DNA of 64,000 nt from Lentinus brumalis. Its lineage: Eukaryota; Basidiomycota; Agaricomycetes; Polyporales; Polyporaceae. A program made the position numbers and the translations under genes. A model generated the notes under the pieces. The model was not told where the DNA came from. It saw nothing but the letters and a program-made list of their open reading frames with translations, and did not search any database. The stretch is taken from assembly GCA_001792895.1 (NCBI GenBank), contig MARA01000014.1, forward strand, positions 868,001 through 932,000, written 5' to 3'. Positions 9,618 to 22,115 of the stretch are shown one piece after another; within the stretch, counting starts at the first letter, position 1, and each line of letters opens with the position of its first letter.

Positions 9618-11092
9618 TTGACTGACTCGGAGAGCGCACTGTCCTTCTCCTCGCCGTCGTCTATGTCCTCCAACGCTACAGCCGGTAGCTCCAGCAGACC
9701 GGGTGGACAGCCTAAACCCCCGGTTGTCGTGCCCGGAGGAGGGAATAACATAATCGTCAATCCTTGTCAGGTGCGAATGTCCGAGGTGCATCCTGGGTTG
9801 CTGCCGCTGACTTCTGCGCAGAGAGGGAACCCTGTGCTGGAATGCATCAGGAACGTCGGCAAGGAGTTTGGGGATATCCTCGCGGATTATCAAGTTGGGC
9901 GGACAACAGGAGTGCTATTCTTAAGGTGCGTATTTTGTTCGCTCGTATCGCAGCGTACGTCGCTCTATCTCGCATCCACTGCGTCAGCCTACGATACCAT
10001 AGGCTACATCCCGAATATGTCCACCAACGAATAGAGAAACTGGGACATGCATACAACCTCCGAATCCTCCTATTGATGTGTGATGTGGTCCGTCTCCTCG
10101 TATACGACTTTCGACTGAATGCTGAAGAAGCGCAACAGAGCGAGCACCAAGACCCGATACGTGAACTGACGAAGGCATGTAGCCAAGAATCGCTAGAAGA
10201 CTTCCCCTGATGTATACCGTGCAGATATGCCTGATCAACGAAATTACCGTGATGGTCGCATGGAAGTCAGTGAACACACATAATCCATGCCGATCCCACT
10301 CCCTGACTTGACGCACTATAGTGCTGAAGAAGCGGGATACTACCTCTCGACATACAAGCAGTTTGAGCACAAGCCACCTGATCTTATCAAGGAACGCGTC
10401 GACAAGGACTATCATTCAATGCTCCGTACCGCTCTCACCAGTATTAGCAAGGTGAACAAGACCGACGTTGAAACTTTGCGCACATCGTTCGGAGTGAGTT
10501 GGGAATTTATGCTTTGGATGAACGGGCAACTGACCCAGCGTACTAGAGTTTCGCTGCTGTCTCGCGTGCGTCCTCGGAACAGCTTCAGAATTTGCCTGGC
10601 TTCGGACAAGTCAAGGCGAAGCGCATACAAGACGCGTTCAACAAGCCTTTTCGTAACAGCAGCACCAGCGTTGTTCCCATCAGCAGCCAACTCCAATTCC
10701 GTGCAAGTCAGCAAGCTGTTGGCAGCCAAGCCGACAAGGGCAAAGGCAAAGAAGTCGACTCCGAGGCGGAGGGTACTCCAGCTCCTGGCGCGGACGAGCT
10801 GCGAGCGCCGAGTCCTCCACGACCTCCGCCTGCGCCTCGGCCTCTCGCGCCCCGCGCATCTAGTCCTACGTGGGACATCGAGCTTGATCTGAACAGCTCG
10901 CCTGAGCCTGAGTCTGGACCGCCACCCGTGCGTAAACGTCCACCGAGCCCCGTGTGGGACATGGAGCTCGACCTCAACCCCACCGACACAGAAGACGATG
11001 CCGACGAGAGACGTGAAGACGGCCGACAGAGAAAACGACCGAGAGAGGGTTCGGGGGAGTTCGGTGCGCCGTCTATGTTGACGACATCATAG
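9618..11092 (+). CDS. ERCC1: ERCC1/RAD10/Swi10, structure-specific endonuclease subunit
   Basis: The non-catalytic partner of XPF/Rad1 in the endonuclease that cuts 5' of bulky lesions in nucleotide excision repair. Seven exons join in frame (9618-9770, 9822-9925, 9988-10087, 10139-10174, 10225-10265, 10322-10493, 10547-11092), giving 383 aa. The central nuclease-like domain reads IIVNPCQRGNPVLECIRN, EFGDILADYQVGRTTGVLFL, SLRYHRLHPEYVHQRIEKLG and ICLINEITVMVAWNAEEAGY, followed by the tandem helix-hairpin-helix domain SISKVNKTDVETLRTSFG and NLPGFGQVKAKRIQDAFN. Intron 4 (10175-10224) starts GC instead of GT; only this choice keeps the domain continuous. After the HhH region there is an added tail of roughly 140 residues, rich in Pro/Ser and charge, with a WD(I/M)ELDLN motif twice. 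Human ERCC1 stops soon after the HhH. Confidence 0.9.
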
Positions 11093-11936
11093 TTGACTGT
11101 AAGAATCGTCGGACGCAATACAGCGCCTTTCCTCGAACTATGCATCCTACCAGAAGCAAGCAGTAGCTAGGTGCGTTTGTACTTCTGACCCCGTTTCGCG
11201 TGCACTGCCTTCTTCAGTACCACCATTCAGACTTCGCGCGATATCATTGTGCACGAGGTTAACCACGCGCACCCTTCCCATTCTCTATATAGCTACCATC
11301 TCGACAGCATATCCTTCTCCCAGGCCAGTCTACGCAGGATCGGCCTCTCCTCAGAGCCACGATCGGCTTACTTACTCACATATATCCTGTCTCTCATTGT
11401 CCGTGCTTGCACGTGCGCTGACCCACGACCTGAGTGCAGAGTAGCAAGATAGTAGAGACCACGCGAGTACGTGAATCCCCCGGGAACATCATCCAGCTTT
11501 CAGTTCCATCTCATGCGCCAGGAATCGCAGTAAGCTTTCTTGCGTCAGGACCGTCGTGACATTCGTCCGTGTTGGAGAGCGTCTTGATCCGTTCTAGAGC
11601 ATAAAATATTCCACTTTGATTGAGCACGCCTGCTACCGCCGCATGTGCTCGCAGCAGTCTGGCGTCAACGGGAGGAACTGCGTCTGTCGCGTGCTCATCG
11701 GTCTCCTGGAAATTTGTGACATGAGCAACATTGCCATGCAACTTATGAGCCCCTCGAACTTCGAGCCTTGCACTTACCTTGCTGTGATCCGCGTCCGGTC
11801 AAATCTATAATCAGCTATGTACTAGACCCTTTGCAGATCCGCTGAGTCTTCTAGACGAATCGCCGGCAGGCGTACCCTTGATGAGTACTTAGTATGATAA
11901 TACAAGCAGCTGCTGGCTGCAATGTTTCTATGACCA
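11093..11936. other. Convergent 3' intergenic region
   Basis: About 840 nt between the ERCC1 and DUR3 stops. No gene, RNA or repeat was recognised. Confidence 0.5.
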
Positions 11937-14822
11937 TCATACAGTCGTTTCCGAGTGCGGATGCGTGAACTTCCCGCTTCCCTTCGCGAAAATATCCTGT
12001 TGTCCAAAGTTGTCCCATCTTTAAATTGACACCAGCCGTACACTGAGTAAATGCATCGCGCACCTTGATGACACCTCTGCCGATCACGGACAAAGCCTCT
12101 CTGCTCTCGTACAGTGGGTACAGAACCACCGAGATCGCTGAGCAGAACGCCCAGATCATGCCTATGACGACCCAGGCGGTCAGTCCACCAACGCCGTACA
12201 CTGTCTGCGCGAAGAACAACGGCAGCGGGATGATAATCAACATGACCAGAGTCTAGCAGCACGTCAGTCAGGATGTCCATGGACTCGTAAGAAGAGAGGG
12301 AGTCGTACGAGGACAACCGAAGCCCATGCCGCGATATTGAACGATTCATTCAGTGCGACAGGGTCAAGCTCTCTCTCTTCCTCCGCCGCAGCGTCATCTG
12401 CGAATACAGGCTCCAGCGATACGTCTGCAGATTCGCGCTTCTTCTCGCTCTCGGTGTCGTCCATCGACGGAGGGTCCTGCGGAGGGGCCTTTTCGTGACT
12501 GGGCTTGTTGATCGCTCGAGTAGACTCAAAGTCGAAGTTGTCCGGCCACTACTCAAGCACGATGTATATCAGCAACAGTTTTTGAATCATTTCCTTGCAC
12601 TCACGATGAGCGATGTAACCACAGTCACGATGCCTCCAACACCGATCGAAGCGAGGTTACCTGCGAGCATCTCAAGGTCTCCACCGGTGGTCTGGAGACT
12701 TCATGAGCATGTCCGTCAGCAGGTAAGAAGGGAATGGACATACTGTCACGGTCAGCGAGCCCTCGTTCAACGCAGAGGTAGTGACGAGCCATGCAATGAC
12801 ACCGACACCGAATCCTGCGATAGCGCCACTGATGCAGCCCCACTTGTTCGCCTTCTTCCAAGTGATGCACATCGCGATAGGGACTACCGCCGACCCGAGC
12901 ACGACACCCATGAATTCCTGCGATACAACATTAGCCGTCTATAAGTGATGTCGTTTCTGGAACAAACCCACGTAGAGCCATCCCATAGAGATGCCTATGT
13001 AGAAGAAGATGAGGCCGAGCAGGCCCATCACGACAGCGAAGAGTGCGACCTGTGTAAACAGTGTCAGCTCCCTAGTGCCCACCGTTGCATAGGAGTAGAG
13101 AGGTCAAACACATACCATCGCGTGTGACACCTTCAATATCTGGTCCTCGGTAGCTTTGGGGTTGATGTATTTCTGCGCATGTCACGTCAGCTGTCATGAA
13201 CACATCCTGTCCTTGCTATCGTTCACACACCTTGTAGACATCGTAAGTCAGGATCGAAGACACTGCAATCAGCTCTGCGGACGTCGCGGAGGTAACGGCC
13301 AGGAAAAGCACGATCAGTAGCGCTGCTGCGCCGGGCTTCCCGAGTATAGCGGCTGCTGCGGCAGACGCGGGAAGGCCAGCGGAGACGTCTTCGGGAGACA
13401 GTACGCGCATATCCGGATCGCCGCGCAACGCAACGGCGGCAAGTCCAAGAGTAGTTGAGAACATGAATGGAATCGCGAACCAGGCCAGTCCTCCCAGCAG
13501 GTATGCCTTGACGCAGGTCGCGGGACGACTCGCAATGGCTCGTTGCCAATACTACACGTGCCAATCGGTTCCCGTGAGCGATCTGCACTACGGAGGTTGG
13601 TGGGAGAGCACTCACAGCCTGGTCCTGAAATACAGTTGCAAAATTGCCGATGACGTTGATGACACCAAAGATGAGGCCATTCTTTGAGCGCATCGTCAAA
13701 TACGATCCTTGTGCGTTTCCAGGGACAGGCTGGTCCGCCGAGGCCTTGGCAAGCAGGGCGTGCATGGCACTGAAGCTTCCGATCTTCTCACTTGTCGCGT
13801 ATACAGTGAACACGAACACGAAGATGATCGCGAAGAGGACTGTGGTATGTGTACTAGAGGGAGAGCCAGGAACCGAATACTTCAGCTTGACCAAGACAGC
13901 GCGGGAACGTCGTCATGCGTTACTCACTAGTCACAAAGTAAGGTAGCACGCATGCCACCTACGACCACATAGATGGCTACACCGAGAGGGATCAGGAAGC
14001 ATGCCTGAGGGTACACGTTAGATCTCGTCCTTCGTCCTGAGGAGGTGGGCACTTACGGCGATGGTGTGCATACCGGTCAAGGCGGTGACAGTGGCAGAGC
14101 CTCCGAGAATGAGCATCGACGACACGATGATGTTGGTCGCCAGCCCGAAGAACATGAAGACGAGGTGTGCGAATGTGCCCCAGCGTGCGGCCACAATCTC
14201 GAGCCACGTATGCGCATGGGGAGCATTCAACTTGAGCTTCGCCGCGAGCTGACGTGACATGGAACATGATCAGGTCAAGCATACCATACACGACTTAAGG
14301 ACGCACCTGGGCAAAGAGGAGGACTTGTACCGTCGCGCCCGCACCATACCACCAAGGCCCTGAGATTCCATCTTTATACGCGACTGCACTGGATTGTAAC
14401 TGAGATCGAGAGTCGATCAGACGATATGTGCGGAGACATAGCAGCTGCTGCGTGCTATGCACCACGAGGAATACATACCAGCGTCGCGGCCCATGTCCAC
14501 GCCGATACGATACCAGATGCGATGAGACCAGGCTTCACGCTTCTTGATGCACTGTTGAACTCCTCGGAGTTCTTTGGAGAGAAGCCGGTGTACCGCGCTT
14601 GTATAGCGGTCAAACATACCATGAACGCGCTGAAGAACAGGCCAATGCCTGATGAGACATCGAAGTCGTAGGTGAAACGCTGATCAGGCTGGAGGCACTG
14701 CAATGACATACCAACAACTGCAGGTTGCATCGTCAGCACAACTTCCATGCGTAGACTCCCTCTGCAGACTCACCAACACCATAACCGGCGCCCTGCGGCA
14801 AAATTGGTTCGTTCGCAGACAT
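11937..14822 (-). CDS. DUR3: DUR3-type urea/polyamine transporter (sodium:solute symporter family)
   Basis: A plasma-membrane active transporter that imports urea in fungi and plants. The start at 14822 gives [16 protein letters not shown], matching the LPQGAGY opening of yeast Dur3. It is followed by a 6-nt exon (14717-14712) that completes GVVVGIG, then [20 protein letters not shown] (family EEFxxAxRSVK motif). Further transmembrane exons read [99 protein letters not shown] and [19 protein letters not shown] cytosolic loop rich in charge (about 12350-12530) lies before the last two helices. The last exon gives [19 protein letters not shown] with stop at 11937, the expected Dur3 end. About fourteen helices are expected in the family. 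All junctions examined are GT-AG. Confidence 0.9.
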
Positions 14823-16180
14823 CCTGAACGTCAAGACTTTCGTAGACAGCAAGCGCGTATCCGAGGCGTCCCAGCAGGTCGTCAAGTAGTCCAGAACCCT
14901 CTCCCCAGCAAGTCCAGCGAAGAAGTCGAGGAAAGAAGAGCTCGAGCCTCGAGGATCCCTCCACGCGCTCCGTCTCGTTTACATACTCTCCCCACTAGAG
15001 CCGCCGCCTGTCCGATGCTTGGGCTCCGCTGCCTCCGCATCAGACGGGAGCTTCTCAAGTTCTGCCAATTTCCTCCTTGGGGCACCTTATCAGTGACATT
15101 CGTACGCTGTGGGAGCCGCTAGTCGATACGCGAGGTCGGAAGGGTACCCGACGGAGTGAATTGGTTCGACGTACTTATCTACGACGCGCTCTTGGATGTT
15201 GGAGGCGTGCGACCGAGCTGACGCGCTGCGATAAGAGAGGCATCTCTGTAGTAGCGTGGCGATTGTCCGAGATGAGGCCTGGTTGTTCCGCATGCTACGT
15301 AGGCAGAACTCGACAGACATATAGCTGAAAATCTTACGCAGACGGGAACTTGGTGTTTCGAGGCTCAGGGATCCAGGTCGACTTTTGTCGGTTGTGGTTC
15401 ATGACATGGGCGCCTGAGGAGCTGTGTGTCCTGGGACGATCGAGATCCATATCTTACTGCTCATCTAGCCAACCTTCAGGACGAGAAACACATAAATGGC
15501 TTCGGGGGGCACGGTCCGCTGCATGACTGCGATACTTCGCTCGCCATAATTCAGATGTATATACAGCAGCCGAGTCTACCATGGTCCGTGCATTCCAGCC
15601 ACAAGCAGGGTTACATTCGAGTACAACAATACGCAGCGACACAACAGCGACACAGACAGACATACAGGCAGACACTGAGAAGCAGGCACAGCGCGTATAT
15701 GTTAGGATCCACAGCAGGAGCATGGATGTATGCGTATATGGGGAGAGGAGAGAGCCTGGATCCTTGAGCCTGAGACGAGACAGGACAAACGACCAACGAT
15801 ACAATTCACATACAATTCGGGGGCAGCGTCCATGTGGGATGATGCGGGGCGGAGAACAAGAGATGAAGATGCGTACGTAGGGATCCGACAGGGAGAAACG
15901 ATGCAGTCAGAGACTCGGTAACACGGAAAATGAATGGATAGTGAACGAGGCGAAGTAGGGTGAGAACGGACAAAGAGGGTACGCACAGGCTCGAAACCAG
16001 TGGTTCGCATCGCCGAGGATGTGGGTGCGGAGTAAGTAAACAGACGGACGGTACATCCGATAAATACAAACCACGCGCAAGTTCCAATAACAAGGCGCAG
16101 TAGCATGGAAGAATCCGACAAACGTGCAATTGGGGATGGCAATGGGTAGGAGGAGGCGCAGCAGGAGAGATATGGCGGCT
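14823..16180. other. Intergenic: DUR3 promoter and YPK1 3' region
   Basis: About 1.36 kb. The part nearest 14823 must contain the DUR3 promoter and leader. The rest lies downstream of the kinase stop. No further gene was supported. Confidence 0.5.
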
Positions 16181-18547
<2,367 letters not shown>

Positions 18548-19221
18548 GATTGGGGGCAACGAGGGGGTTGCTGAGGCGCGTCAGCGAGGAGGAGGTGGGC
18601 GCCGGAGACAAGGAGCGTTCGTGCGCTTTGCTCTCGCCGTGATCATCTTATCGCCGCCTGCAAATAGCCATCTGCTCCCTCTCTCCGACCTCCACCGGCA
18701 TCCGCGCTGCCCGTCTCGAGCTCGCCGTCTAAGGCTCATTAAGCCCGCACAAGGTCTCCTCGGAATCTGCTTTGCATGAACGCAGCCGTATCCGCCTTCC
18801 TGATTGCTTAGGAAGGAACGGCCCTCGCACCTGCGGCGTTCACTGAAGTCAATCGCGTCTCGAAGGCAACCAGACAGTGGCACTCGAGCTCCAGATCAAC
18901 TCCAGATACATATACACCTTCGCGCGCAGTATCGCGCACTGTCTGAGCTTCTCGCTTCGATCTTGCAGGGGAACGTAACCGCAGTACATGTGCTAGTACA
19001 GTGCTCATCGCCTATGCGAGGGCTTCGGATTGTCTCCCATCGCGCTCTTCGTTTCTCGGTCCCCGTCTCACATCCCGGGTTACTTTTTTGACCTAAATTC
19101 CCTGGGCGCGCCGGTCATCAACTAGTTGCTGTCTTCGTCGCAGGGGAGCGACCTGCTACAGTCTGTACTGCAGTGACATACGGCAGCTCTGTAATTTACT
19201 TACGTACGTCGACCCGAATCC
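18548..19221. other. Intergenic: YPK1 promoter/leader
   Basis: About 670 nt between the kinase start and the stop of the amidotransferase gene. It is pyrimidine-rich on the minus strand near the kinase start. No gene was recognised. Confidence 0.45.
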
Positions 19222-20222
19222 CTATTGTTGAACCTTCTCTCCTGCTCGCGCCGCTCGCAAGATCTCCCAAAGCGTCTTCCCGACAACACTCACCCCATCG
19301 TTGCGCCAGTCGGCTCTCCGGCCAAAGTCATCTACGATCTCGTTGCTGAGGGTGCCCGTTGATTGTCGGAACTTGACGATCTCCTCCGTAATCCTCTTGT
19401 GGAATTCCGGGTGGCCTTGGATCGTGAAGATATGCACGTCGGCCGGAGAGACCGAGTCGGGAGACGCGCCGTCGTAAAGTTGGACCATTCCGTGATTTGG
19501 CGCAATCGGTGTGGATCCCAACAGGTGGAACGATGGAGGGACAGCTGGGACGTGGTCGCGGTGCATCTGCTCAACGTTCTGGGCGGAGACGTAGTTGTAA
19601 ACAATGTGTACGCATAACCGTACTTCGCACGTACCAGCTCAGACACACCGAAGAGTTTCTTCCCTGTTTCCGTCAAGTCGATCTTCGTGACGCCGACCTC
19701 CCAGTTTCCGCCATTGGGCACACATTCTCCGCCCAGTGCCCGTGCTACGATCTGATGTCCGAAGCATATTCCTGTCAAGTTACGAATGTATGGTCACCAT
19801 GAAGCGCCTCACAACCCACAGCTAACAACGCTTACCAAAGATACGGATCTTCGGCTTCTCCGCGGCCAAAAATCGCACGTACTCGATGAGTCGGTTGATC
19901 CAGTCGAGGTTCTCATACGCGGAGGCGGCTAGGCATTAAGACCGCACACGTCAGCTTCACTCAATAAGCATATGCAGGGAGGATCTGACTCACATGAGCC
20001 GGTGAGGAGTACGGCGTCGTATATGTCGGCGTTCTCAGGGTATTCCTGCTTGTTCCGTACGTCAAATGCATCGGCGATGAACTCGACGTCCGAATGCGAA
20101 GGAAGCGACTTGCGGAAGAGTTCCCGGAAGATGTTGCCGTAGTCCCCTTGCTCAGCGAGCACGGGTGGTATCGGCGTATCGCAAAGCAGGATAGCGATGC
20201 GGAACGGCCTTAGTGGCGACAT
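19222..20222 (-). CDS. Class I glutamine amidotransferase-like protein
   Basis: A stand-alone GATase1-fold protein that would hydrolyse glutamine or a gamma-glutamyl compound. The first exon reads MSPLRPFRIAILLCDTPIPP and DVEFIADAFDVRNKQEYPEN, then IYDAVLLTGS. The oxyanion region and nucleophile elbow follow as RIFGICFGHQIVARALGGEC (Cys in GICFGHQ). The C-terminal catalytic pair is in FTIQGHPEFHKRITEEIVKF (His and Glu of GHPEF). At least three introns separate these. Length of about 260 aa fits the fungal proteins related to yeast YLR126C. No synthase partner domain is attached, so the acceptor of the ammonia, if any, is unknown. It is divergent from the GNAT-Mss4 gene across about 460 nt. 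Confidence 0.85.
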
Positions 20223-20685
20223 AGGTGGTAGATGCAGTGCTATAGTGTGCGATAGACTCGCGCCGTCTTTATGACAGATCTAGAGAAGCTGAGTCTTTGT
20301 CAGCCTCTCTACAGATTGTTGACTAGTCACCTGTGGGAGAGATGATGAGATTATGCCGTAGCATTGATACCGTCAGAGTACTCACGGCGAGCTTGGGTAT
20401 CCAGTCCGACCGATTGCGTGTGTGTGACGCGCTGGACTCCCGGTGGTTAACTGAGAGACGTAAGTACGAAGCAAGTTGACGAAATACGTCAGCACAATGC
20501 GGGCCGACTCCGGTCCGATATCCCGATACCTCCCGATACATGCTCTATCCCGGAAGCGCTGGGGTCTTGCTTCAACTTGGTTTCACAGAGCATCAGCAGG
20601 CAAAAGGGACTTTGATGTAAGACATGGTTTACGGTGCAGGTTCATGTGCTGATATAGACTTTCGCTCAGATTTTGAAGCAGAAAC
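20223..20685. promoter_or_regulatory. Divergent promoter region, amidotransferase / GNAT-Mss4
   Basis: The 463 nt between two head-to-head genes must hold both promoters. No distinct operator or TATA element could be picked out. Confidence 0.4.
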
Positions 20686-21902
20686 ATGTCGATGCTTTAC
20701 GATCTCGTCTCTGAGAACGAGCTGGAGGATGCTCACAGGATAGAATCACGAGGTGACATCCCGGTTCGTATCATATGTGTTGGCTAGGGACTTATCGGGT
20801 TCGTACTCTGTAGGGTACCCTGAGGACGAGGCTGGAAGTCTGGAGACGTTCAAGTGAGTCGCCTCATGCACTTTCATTGATTCCAATCGCATAACCCAAC
20901 CTTATGCAGGTACCGACAATCGCAGGCACCAGAGCTCTTCCTCGGCGCATTCCTGCCAGGGCCAGATGAAACAGGGCGATCTCTGATTGGATTTGTCTGC
21001 TCGACCCTTTCCCCAGACACTACTCTGACACACGAGTCCATGTCGAAGCATGTCCCGGGCTCCAAGTCCGTCTGCATTCACTCGGTCTGCGTCGCACCCG
21101 AGCACCGCAGGAAACACGTCGCTCTCGACCTTCTGAAGGAGTACGCGCGTCGCCTCGAAGAAGCAGGCCAATACGACCGTATCCTCCTCATTGCCCACGA
21201 GGAACTCCGCCCGCTGTACCAGAAGGCCGGCTTCGAGTTCGTCGGCCGGAGCGCCGTCGTCCACGGCGCACGCCCATGGTTCGAGATGCGCAAGGATCTG
21301 TCCTCCACAGGATCGCCCCCTCCATCTAACCCCTCCGGTCAAGCTCAGGGTCAGGCACTGCCCGCTGGACTCTGGGAGGCACTCGAGCGCTCCTCCCGGC
21401 GTACGGGCCCCGTGGCGCGTCTGCTCACTTCCTTCCCTCACGCAGTCAAGGAGGTGATCGACTCCGACTCGTCGGGCGGATCTCCAACCAACAAGTACGA
21501 TCTGCTGTGTCCCAGGCTGGGCTGTGGCAGCGTCATCCTCAAAGCCGGGGTCGCGCAGTGGGTGGAGCGCGCGAGCGTGCAGCTCGAACCGTCGGGGAGC
21601 ACGATCCCCGATTGCCTGGGAGCCCTCCCGGCACCGCCTGCAACCGCGCAGTGGTGGCTCGTCACTCCCAACGCAATGGTGTTCGAGAACATAGGCTTCT
21701 CGCGGCCCGTGCAAACCGCAGGTACGTTGGCTCATACCTGCTGCCTGTAATATCGAATCTGCGACTTGACATAACCTTCGACAGGGGGACTAAGTTGAAG
21801 CTACTCGCATGCGCTGAGTGCGACCTGGGCCCATTGGGATGGAGCGAGGAAGGCGGGAGCGAGTTCTGGCTTGCATGTAATCGCGTCGGATATCACGCAT
21901 GA
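20686..21902 (+). CDS. GNAT acetyltransferase fused to a C-terminal Mss4/DSS4 domain
   Basis: The N-terminal half is an arylalkylamine-type GNAT N-acetyltransferase: MSMLYDLVSENELEDAHRIE, FLGAFLPGPDETG, SLIGFVCSTLSPDT, the acetyl-CoA loop region SVCVAPEHRRKHVALDLLKE (RRKHVA in the place of R/Q-x2-G-x-G/A) and YQKAGFEFVGRS. The C-terminal half matches Mss4/DSS4, the zinc-binding Rab-interacting fold: a first CPRLGCGS knuckle, WWLVTPNAMVFENIGFSRP, then a second CAECDLGPLGW knuckle, ending FWLACNRVGYHA. Exons 20686-20752, 20814-20853 and 20910 onward are clear. The last intron is not: the strong donor GTACGT at 21722 joins out of phase with the acceptor before 21785 beside a run of five G. GNAT transfers acetyl groups to amines; Mss4 acts on Rab GTPases or as a chaperone. 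The joint role is unknown. Confidence 0.8.
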
Positions 21903-22115
21903 GACCGGTGGGATGAGCATCTTGCATTGTGATGTATCCGTGCAATTAAATGTACCCTCATGAAGAGTAACCATCGGCAATTACGCTAAATCCTTACAGT
22001 ATTCATATGGTGGTAGGTGCGTTGAGACAGGTTGAGAGCCGCGGGGAGCTCAGAGAAGCATGCCAGTGGTCTGTTGGATCCTATGACTGACCCATGGCAG
22101 TTCACCCTCCCGAAG
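21903..22115. other. Convergent 3' intergenic region
   Basis: About 210 nt between the GNAT-Mss4 and CYP-1 stops. Nothing was recognised. Confidence 0.4.
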
